Source: Zonotrichia leucophrys gambelii
Taxonomy: Eukaryota > Chordata > Aves > Passeriformes > Passerellidae
Assembly (NCBI RefSeq): GCF_028769735.1
Contig: NC_088187.1
Span: 11,349,766 to 11,413,765, forward strand
Direction of reading: 5' to 3'
Length of the DNA: 64,000 nt
Part shown: in pieces, positions 59,101 through 64,000 of the stretch
Layout of the letters: the number at the start of each line of letters is the position of its first letter
How positions within the stretch are numbered: the stretch's first letter is position 1
The notes under the pieces: model-generated
Databases searched by the model: none
Told to the model about the DNA's origin: nothing
Seen by the model: the letters and a program-made list of their open reading frames with translations, nothing else
Translations under genes and position numbers: made by a program

Positions 59101-59227
59101 GCTCCCAGCCCCAGCACTCACCCTTCTGGATGATCTTCTGCGCCTGTTTCCTGACGCGCGCGTTGCGCAGGAAGCGCCACTCCCGCTCCTTGCGGATCTG
59201 GCTCTCCAGGTCGTGCTCCTCGGGGAT
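41081..59227 (-). CDS. RPTOR: Raptor (regulatory-associated protein of mTOR), 3' coding exons, partial
   Basis: Scaffold of mTORC1 that recruits substrates and binds Rag GTPases at the lysosome. Exons in transcript order: 59122-59227, 56966-57080, 56401-56525, 54449-54553, (52494-52541 optional), 47157-47263, 44291-44418, 43700-43786, 41937-42053, 41569-41698, 41081-41149. Without the optional exon they give 1089 bp, 362 residues plus stop, matching by recall human raptor from about residue 974 to 1335. The segment holds the linker beginning IPEEHDLE and then the C-terminal seven-bladed WD40 propeller, ending VYSVEKRIR. All junctions are GT-AG and the phases match throughout. The exon ending QPVMK in the human protein, and everything upstream of it, was not found and must lie beyond 64000. 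No frameshift or premature stop was seen. Family assignment is very secure; exon edges rest on splice consensus. Confidence 0.97.
41191..41459. repeat. 11-bp G-rich minisatellite in RPTOR last intron
   Basis: gggatggggct and variants (gggatggggcc, gggatggggtc) in tandem fill about 270 of the 419 bp between the last two RPTOR exons. G-quadruplex potential is high on the plus (template) strand. Confidence 0.97.
41569..41698 (-). CDS. RPTOR: RPTOR penultimate exon: WD40 repeat
   Basis: Encodes GSMNQFTAIYNGNGELINNI through AISCLAFHPHW. It is 130 bp with acceptor ccttccag. The donor gtctgt is a poor match to consensus but is the only GT that preserves the HPHW-PHLAV junction. Confidence 0.96.
41937..42053 (-). 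CDS. RPTOR: RPTOR exon: WD40 repeat
   Basis: Encodes VNGDVRFFDPRMPESMKVLQ through HPQANLFAC. It is 117 bp with acceptor gttgcag and donor gtgagt. Confidence 0.97.
42054..43699. other. RPTOR intron, no gene
   Basis: A 1.6-kb intron. A tgctgatcaatcattgctga / tcccaaattcctgatccct repeat spans about 42300-42535. A short AT-rich unique block lies at 42970-43200. No mobile element was recognised. Confidence 0.65.
43700..43786 (-). CDS. RPTOR: RPTOR exon: WD40 repeat
   Basis: Encodes CRVMTYREHTAWVVKAYLQK through NIMSVS. It is 87 bp with acceptor ccccag and donor gtacag. The intron feeding its acceptor is mostly a purine/pyrimidine tract (see findings). Confidence 0.96.
43848..44164. repeat. 317-bp uninterrupted purine tract in RPTOR intron
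   Basis: Every plus-strand base is A or G. The core is (GGGAAGA)n from about 43881 to 44050, then (GGGAA)n to about 44136. A related aggaaatttcaaggaaagga repeat continues to about 44245. The whole intron is 504 bp. Confidence 0.98.
44291..44418 (-). CDS. RPTOR: RPTOR exon: WD40 repeat
   Basis: Encodes DIPTGADSCVTSLSCDSHRS through FDRRMALSE plus two bases of a Cys codon. It is 128 bp. The donor is gtaccg, chosen over a gtaacc six bases further on because only the first joins in frame to CRVMTYREH. Confidence 0.95.
44536..44760 (+). mobile_element. LTR-like element in RPTOR intron
   Basis: Begins tgtaaggatgggatcac. It has a CCAAT box (44645-44649), a TATA-like ctctaaataaa, an AATAAA at 44698-44703 and a downstream tactttctacaatcctgcc, the usual order of an ERV LTR. 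No target duplication was found. The family is not identified. Confidence 0.55.
45470..45645 (-). mobile_element. CR1 LINE 3' fragment, partly duplicated
   Basis: aatgggctggcttgggagga, ccttagagcccctctcatcc and agcccaggctgctccag match the reverse complement of the CR1 3' end. The first part occurs twice. Confidence 0.75.
45830..46205. promoter_or_regulatory. Candidate conserved enhancer in RPTOR intron
   Basis: About 375 bp of unique, AT-rich sequence with an octamer ATTTGCAT (46056-46063), TAATTA homeobox cores (46107-46112, 46160-46165), gcaatcattaatcatcatc and several other non-repetitive motifs. It stands out sharply from the GC-rich minisatellites on either side. Conservation and activity are inferred. 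Confidence 0.45.
46383..46975. repeat. 20-bp minisatellite in RPTOR intron
   Basis: About 29 units of ctgcatcccagagcccttct with ctgatt, ctgcctt and cacatccc variants. Confidence 0.97.
47157..47263 (-). CDS. RPTOR: RPTOR exon: WD40 repeat
   Basis: Encodes AGMVVDWEQETGLLMTSGDV through DREMKVQ. It is 107 bp, with acceptor gtgccag and donor gtaaca, ending on a codon boundary. Confidence 0.97.
47365..47735. repeat. Complex (AC)n / acacagaattac microsatellite
   Basis: About 370 bp of acacacacac interrupted by a recurrent cacagaattacacac unit. It begins about 100 bp upstream of the RPTOR exon at 47157-47263 in transcript order. Confidence 0.97.
47763..47845 (+). mobile_element. Truncated LTR, 5' end only
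   Basis: tgtcacagacatctttttat, tcctgagaagctgagaggcc and tcaggaacaaaatg match the first 83 bp of the family at 35486-35865; the rest is missing. Confidence 0.88.
48005..48385. repeat. Minisatellite, about 24-bp units
   Basis: Repeats of cagcattcctgcctctcaga and cagcatcccagcctctcaga over about 380 bp. Confidence 0.92.
48955..49040. repeat. 21-bp tandem repeat
   Basis: Four copies of gggggcagaattgccatttt-t. Confidence 0.95.
49215..49345 (-). mobile_element. CR1 LINE 3' fragment
   Basis: atcctggaatggttgggctg, gaagggacctttacaatcac and ggtgctccaacctggccagg match the reverse complement of the CR1 3' end. Confidence 0.85.
49905..50245. repeat. 42-bp minisatellite in RPTOR intron
   Basis: About eight units of ctgagctgctcctcactgag plus atgctcctgtatccctgagcac, some shortened. 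Confidence 0.97.
52015..52170. repeat. 38-bp tandem repeat
   Basis: Four copies of aggatcttcacaaataaacc plus ccagcacctcctttccac. Confidence 0.96.
52494..52541 (-). CDS. RPTOR: RPTOR optional 48-bp cassette exon
   Basis: Between the LPTTR and AGMVVDWEQ exons lies a 48-bp open segment with a good acceptor (tctcccacag) and a good donor (gtgagtg). It is symmetrical (phase 1 at both ends), so inclusion inserts 16 residues and changes TTRGAGM to TTRG-LARRVSIYLDRSKQGG-AGM. The insert is basic and contains R-R-V-S-I, the classic basophilic-kinase (PKA-type) pattern. It is absent from the canonical human protein as I recall it. Exon status rests on splice sites, frame and protein-like composition; transcript support is needed. 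Confidence 0.75.
52550..52570. repeat. (ACAG)n microsatellite at the cassette-exon acceptor
   Basis: Five ACAG units. On the transcript strand they form a (CTGT)n run immediately 5' of tctcccacag, and so supply most of the polypyrimidine tract. Confidence 0.95.
52935..53075. repeat. 11/22-bp minisatellite
   Basis: Repeats of ttctgtgccag and ttctgtgcctg over about 140 bp. Confidence 0.94.
53915..54130. repeat. 20-bp minisatellite
   Basis: About ten copies of cctaaaacctcctttaatat in an RPTOR intron. Confidence 0.96.
54449..54553 (-). CDS. RPTOR: RPTOR exon: WD40 repeat
   Basis: Encodes DDGAIRVWKNFADLEKNPEM through LSDMLPTTR. It is 105 bp with acceptor ccccag and donor gtgggt. It ends with the first base of a Gly codon, so it can join in frame either to the optional 48-bp exon or directly to the AGMVVDWEQ exon. 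Confidence 0.97.
55335..55710. repeat. 20-bp minisatellite
   Basis: About 19 copies of ctgaaatcacctttatccag and ctggaatcacctttccccag. Confidence 0.97.
55901..56265 (+). mobile_element. Diverged solo LTR related to the songbird family
   Basis: Shares order and phrases with the LTR at 35486-35865: tcctctgaaaaatcc, tgattggttccatgtc, ttattatcattcttttctta, ataataaatcagccttct and cctcatcctggagaccc. It is antisense to RPTOR. No clear target duplication was seen. Confidence 0.78.
56401..56525 (-). CDS. RPTOR: RPTOR exon: WD40 repeat
   Basis: Encodes FWDWEKGEKLDYFHNGNPR through CSLLLTAT. The 125-bp exon has acceptor cccacag and donor gtgagg; its phases fit both neighbours. Confidence 0.97.
56636..56850 (-). 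mobile_element. CR1 LINE 3' fragment in RPTOR intron
   Basis: cacagaatcatggaatggtt, cctgccatggcagggacacc, ccaacctggccttgggcact and gggcctgcccaccctgccag match the CR1 3' end in reverse complement. It takes up half of a 440-bp intron. Confidence 0.92.
56966..57080 (-). CDS. RPTOR: RPTOR exon: start of WD40 propeller
   Basis: Encodes ISRLDDQIFLNRNPGVPSVV through VADKDSI, the first WD40 strands. It is 115 bp with acceptor ccccag and donor gtgagg. The exon 3' end and its donor are copied in the intron just downstream (see findings). Confidence 0.97.
57081..59121. other. RPTOR intron, no gene
   Basis: A 2.0-kb intron. An AT-rich unique block at about 57350-57790 (ggttaatttgcaaatgaaaa, ttttaatgaatagtggc) may be conserved non-coding sequence. 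A 20-bp minisatellite occupies 58565-59035. Confidence 0.65.
58565..59035. repeat. 20-bp minisatellite
   Basis: Repeats of gataggaaacacctgcagca and gatggggaacacctgcagga over about 470 bp. Confidence 0.97.
59122..59227 (-). CDS. RPTOR: RPTOR exon: linker before the WD40 domain
   Basis: Encodes IPEEHDLESQIRKEREW and continues to KIIQKG, a charged helical linker. Acceptor is ctgcag at 59228-59233 and donor gtgagt at 59116-59121. It is 106 bp, starting in phase 0 and ending with one base of a Gly codon. Confidence 0.96.
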
Positions 59228-62200
59228 CTGCAGCACAGGACACACACACACAGGAGCTGTGACCCCCAGGAGCTGGCTGGGTGATGCCACAGTCCCTCCT
59301 GTCCCCTCTGAGCGCTGTGGGTCTGGTCTGGGTACAGCAGATTCCTCTCCCTGTGTTCCTCAGCATCACGCAGCAAGCCGAGATCAAAGAGGGAGCCCAG
59401 CCCTGTACAGCCAGCTCAGAACACACTGAAACCTTTCTTTTCCTGCTCATCAAGGGCTGCTGGCCGAGCAGGGCATGGCCACACTCCCAAATCCCCGGGA
59501 TGTTCAGGTTCCCACCACCATTTACCAGGAACTGCCCTGTTCTGGTTCCCTGGTCTGAAAACGATGCCCCTGTGTCACCTGGCTTTGGTTATACACAAAA
59601 TTCCCCCTGAAACTGGAGAGTGGCCCTGCAGTCACAGCCACCCTGAGCCATTTGATGATATTTACTCACACCCACAGCTCCAGGTTTCAGCACTCCATGG
59701 CTCCCCTACAAAACCTGTGCTCCAGGCACGAGGCCAGCCCCAGTGCTGCTCCCACCATGGCAATTCCCACCTTACTCAGGATCAAAAGGAATAAACTCCT
59801 GAGATCTCACCCCAAACCATGGCAGGAGCTATGTATGAGGTGTTTTTCATACTTTAAAAATTATCCAAACCTCCCCTGCTCCAGAACCATCCTTGGATCA
59901 ATTAAGGAGCTGAGCCACAGGGTTCTGATCCAGCTTCCTTTGGTGCTGGTTGCTCCAAAGGAGTAACTCTTGGAAAAGGAAGACAAATTCCCTACAAAAA
60001 ACCCTGTAAGAAAGTCCTTAAATCATCTGTCACTATTTCAAACACTGCCTTCAAACAATGCTATCCTTTGGAAAACTGCTGCTACTGAGTTGGACTTCTG
60101 CTTCTGTAAAATAAATAAAAAATAAAAGCCCACCCTCCACCTTTCCTCCTGGCAAAGAAAAAGCACTTCATTTCAGCACAACACCTATTAGACAAGCAAT
60201 GACAAACGACCCCTAATGAAAAGCAATAAACAAACCTGAGCTAAAATACATCAAAGGAATTTGAGAGGGGAGAGATGACACCTACACCTTAATGAAAACC
60301 CAGCTTCTCTGGGAATAAATTAAAGCAAGCCCAAGAAGGAGCCTTGGCACAGCAGGGCAGGGTCAGAGCAGGCAGGTGAGGGCTGTCCTGGCCCCCACAC
60401 CCACCCACCCACCCGTGTGGCTCTGGGGACAATCCTGCCAGGAGGGAGGGAGGGAGGATCCATGGAAGCACCAAGGCCAGCTCTGGCCACGCTCCAGCCG
60501 CAGGATGGGGACCACGACAGATCCTTCCCCCGGGCAGGGAGCAGCTGCTGAACCCTCCCAGCAGAGTTTTCCCTCTCTGAGCCCAGTGGGAGCCAGGAGG
60601 GGAGCAGGGGGCCCTTGGCACGAGCCCCAGAGGTTAATGCAGCTCTCCTGGCTCCCATTCCTGCAGCAGGGCAGGATCCCCCTCCTCTCCCAGCACCCAG
60701 GGCCAAGGCAGAGCGCAGCAGCCCCGGCAGGACTGAGCAGGGAGGGCTGCTTATGTAATTCTCACCTTCCAGGATCCTTCCCAGCTCCTGCCTGCATGTT
60801 CTGCCAGCCCTGCAAACAACAGATGCTGGCTCTGCTCTCCCTGCCTCGGGACTTCCTGACAGCTGGCACCGAGGCTTTCCTGCACCCCGTGGCTCCCAGC
60901 ACAGCCCCGAGCCACCAGGGGCTGCAGGGACAGGAAAAGCTTCTGCAGAGCCCAGAGCTGGGCAGGGACCTGCTCCTCCTGGCACAGGGAGCATTTCCAG
61001 TGCAGCTTTTCCTCTCTCCCTTCATTTGATTAGATAATCAATAAATCAAACCTGGAGTGATGGCTTGAAACAGAGCCCCTGATTTACACTGGAAATTAAT
61101 CCCTCAGTCTTTCCAGTGAGAGCATTCTCAGGGCAAGGTCCATGAAGCAAAACTAAATTCATCAATTAAATATGACTAAGATGCACTCACAGTCATTTTA
61201 TGTTTATTCATTACAGGAACAGTTGTCTTGTCTTTCCCTGTTTATGAAGGCAGCAGCAGCTCCAAAGGAACGGCTGGAATGAAGCATCAATGTCATTTCT
61301 CCATCAGCACTTGGTGCTCTTCTCTCTCTGCCTTTTTCCTGAGGCTGAAGCTCCCAAAAGGCAGCAGCCACCAGGCAGGACTGTTCCCTGTTGCTGCAGG
61401 AACAGGGACTCCATGGAAACTCAGGCACACCCGAGCTGTCACTCCTGACTTCCAGCCAAGAAACCCCAGGGAAAGTTCTCAGAGAGAAACTCTGCAGTGC
61501 CTGCACACAGAGCAGCCAGCCCAGCCCCAAAATCACCTACAATCCCCTGCCAGGGCAGGGAACACCTGCAGGAAACTCCCTCTCCTTGGCCTTCCCTTCT
61601 CCTTGGCCTTCCAATGCTGCGGAAGTAACAGGGAGATCAATGCTCTCCCTTGTGTGATAAGAAAACACAGATTTTGTTCTCTCCAAGCTTCACCCAGAGC
61701 TCACCAGCTGGAATTCCCAGCTCAGGAGCTCCTCCAGAGCCAGGGCTGTGCTCTGCTCCTCTCCCTGGGACACACAGAGCAGAAAATTCCCCTTCCCATG
61801 CCTCTCCTCTCCCTGCCTGCTGTGAATTAGCACAGGAATGCTCCACGTTCCTTATTGCCTCCCCTGAAGCAATTTAGTCTATTTTATGTGCAGGAAGTAG
61901 TAGTAAAGCCACTCCCCCACAGAGCTCCCCATGTCCCCACTGCCCCTGCCCGTGCCTGGCTGCCTAATCTGATTTATTCTATTAATAAAGACCCCCCCTC
62001 TTCCCCGGGAAGAGTTTTCTTAGGGAGCAGACAAATGATTTTAATAAGAACTAAGAGCTCAGACATCATCTTCCTCCTCCTGTGCCCTGGTCTGGGTTGA
62101 ATCAAGGCTCTGAAGCTCATCTTGGGCAGAAGAAGCCCTGGTGGAAGCTTGGCCAGGCAGCCCCACAGCCCAGATGTGCCCTGAGGAATTACCCGGTGGC

Positions 62201-64000
62201 TTCAGCAGAGAGGGAATTTCAGAATTGGGAATTTCAGAATTCACAGCAGCTCAGGAAGTGTCAGGCAATGCCTCGCTGGTGATTCCCTCTGGAAACGCAG
62301 AGCCTGCCCTGCTCTGATAGCCCTAAACCTGGAATTATCCCAGCCCAGCAGCTGAAGCTCCCGGTGATGGCTCAGCCCCTCCGAGCAGGCAGCACTAAAA
62401 CCATTTATTTCCTCATTATCTCAGGGACACAAACACGCTGTGGAGGGCATTGATGGAGCCTGGCACCGCCCTGCCCATGGCAACCCCTCCATGCCAGAGA
62501 TGCTGCTCCAAGCCCTGACACCTCCGGGCTCCCTGAGACTCCCAGAGCACCTGGAAGCTGCCTTTAATGAGGGAGATTTACTGCTCCTTCTGTTTCATAC
62601 TTGAACCTGAAACCTGAGCTTTGGCTGAATGAAACATTCTGGGAATTTAGCAGCTAAAACATTCTGGGAATTTAACAGCTTCTCTTTCCAGTCACTGATA
62701 TCTCTGCCCATCTCTTAAGAGCTCTGGTTTGAGTTCTTCCTGGAACAAGGTTTCAGTTTCTCTCTCACTTCACACACAGAGAATTCAGTTACCCAAACAA
62801 ATCACTTCTGAAGAGACCTGGATGTAAATTTGTCATTACCACCCTTATTCTTTGCTTTAACACAAATTCTTACATTATTTTAGACTTGAAGCCCCAACAA
62901 TAATGCTCCCCAATCCTCCCCAGGCACTCTGGGCATGCAGCCACCCTCACTCTCTCCTGTGTGAGTTAAAGGTGTCAGTGCTGGAGCAGAGCACAGCTCC
63001 CAAACCCCACCTGAGAGGGGCACAGGGTCTGTCCTGCCCCAGGGCAGCCTCCCCAGCACTGCTCTGCCTCTTTACCACAGCCAGCTCAGACAGAAAACAG
63101 CATCTCTCCTTCTCCAGCCTCTCACTGCCCTTTCTGGGAAATAGGGCCTTCATTATTCCATTTATTTACTTTAAAAACCAATTCATTTTAGCCATAATGC
63201 AATGTTCTATATGCAGAGAAGCCCAGCATTTCAGATGAACAGCTCTGCAGTGCAGCCAGGCAAAGCTGGGGGATCTGACACAGAACCTCTCCTCTTTCCT
63301 TTGGTTTTTGTGGGCTCTGCTCCATGGGCAGCTGAGCTTTCCCCCCTGGGCTCTGCCTGTCCCACCCTCAGCGACCCTTGTGCTCTCTCTTGAGAGGAAT
63401 GGCAGATTTGTCTTTCCAAACATAGATAAAACCAGCACTGTGAGATAAAAGAAACAATGGGAAGGATTGCATTGATTGATGGATGGAAAAAGAGATTTGC
63501 TTGTACAAATAAACTTTAGGGTTGCTGATAAATGAAATTAGGCATTGAAAGATGAAAGAAACAATGGGGAAGAAAAACCCCTAAATTCCATAAGAATTAA
63601 AAATTAAAAGGGAGGGTTGTACATTAGAGGGGAATCTTTGGTGTGAGGTGTTTTGGGAAGTCTGAACCTCTCAAGAACCTCAGAAATGGGGAAAGAGAGA
63701 AGGGAAATGTGGCTGGGAAATTGGGATAAAAAGGAGGCTGCATCCTCCAAAAATTGGAGAGACCCCAGGGCAATGCCCCACGGCCTCTCCCTTTATTCCA
63801 ATAAAGTCAAAGGACTCCTCTGCCTCCTTTTGGACATAAACCTCTGGTGTTTGTGGATTAACTTTCCTGACACTCTGCTCACTGTTACTGACAGGAGCAG
63901 CAGGATGGAAGGAGATCCACTCCTCTGCTCCCATGGAGAGAGAAGGGAAGCAGGGCAGAGCAGGGCTCAGCAGGGTGACCTTCATCACTCCTCTGCCTCC
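59228..64000. other. RPTOR intron (partial), no gene
   Basis: At least 4.8 kb without a recognised exon. It contains AT-rich unique stretches (60000-60300, 61020-61210, 62560-62900), small CCCA and GGAG tetramer runs near 60405-60455, and an LTR at the right edge. The upstream RPTOR exon ending QPVMK was not found. Confidence 0.65.
63439..63872 (+). mobile_element. ERV LTR with promoter and poly(A) signals
   Basis: Begins about tgtgagataaaagaaac. It has a TATA-like ggataaaaagg near 63724-63734 and an AATAAA at 63800-63805, followed by ggactcctctgcctcctttt and ctctggtgtttgtggattaa, ending about ctttcctgaca. This matches a common passerine LTR by recall. No internal coding sequence was seen, and the exact ends are uncertain. 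Confidence 0.65.

Noticed and set aside
59228..64000. Search for the RPTOR exon ending QPVMK
   Set aside because: No minus-strand frame resembling that exon was found; it probably lies beyond the right edge.
1..64000. Bacterial or phage-type systems (defence islands, operons, riboswitches), tRNA and rRNA genes
   Set aside because: The window is intron-bearing vertebrate DNA; no such gene or structure was recognised. The nearby miR-338 locus known from the AATK intron is not in this window.

Overview
The window is vertebrate nuclear DNA, almost certainly from a songbird. The reasons are GC-rich sequence, short introns crowded with minisatellites, fragments of CR1 LINEs (the typical bird retroposon) in both orientations, and solo LTRs that look like common passerine ERV families. 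Three genes can be read with intact GT-AG splice sites, all on the minus strand: RPTOR (3' part), CHMP6 (complete) and BAIAP2 (5' part). Human 17q25.3 has the same genes in the same order and orientation (RPTOR, CHMP6, BAIAP2), which from memory corresponds to bird chromosome 18.

Layout from right to left, the direction of transcription. 64000-41081: the last ten constitutive coding exons of RPTOR, from about human residue 974 to the stop, plus a 48-bp cassette-like exon at 52494-52541 that adds 16 residues to the WD40 propeller. The exon frames join without a break. The RPTOR 3' UTR probably runs to a cluster of poly(A) signals near 38640 and holds a minisatellite. 38540-37700: a short AT-rich spacer made largely of a 27-bp repeat. 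37568-33548: CHMP6, eight coding exons, 200 residues, CpG-rich 5' end. 33500-22470: CHMP6 3' UTR and gene-free DNA with LTR and CR1 remnants, simple repeats and a few candidate regulatory blocks. 22215-2835: the first six coding exons of BAIAP2 (about 161 residues of the IMD/I-BAR domain) behind a CpG island. The remaining exons lie beyond base 1, where the window opens with a 170-bp (CTTCT)n tract.

Raptor is the substrate-recruiting subunit of mTORC1, which acts on the lysosome. CHMP6 is the ESCRT-III subunit that links ESCRT-II to membrane scission in endosomal sorting. BAIAP2 (IRSp53) couples Rac/Cdc42 to actin at negatively curved membranes. They are long-standing chromosomal neighbours, not an operon. 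No bacterial, viral-coding, CRISPR or RNA gene was recognised. The most interesting points are the RPTOR cassette exon, which introduces an RRVS motif and is preceded by a (CTGT)n tract; an RPTOR intron that is mostly one uninterrupted purine tract; a duplicated splice donor beside another RPTOR exon; repeat DNA shared on both sides of the CHMP6 start; and non-repetitive blocks that look like conserved enhancers.
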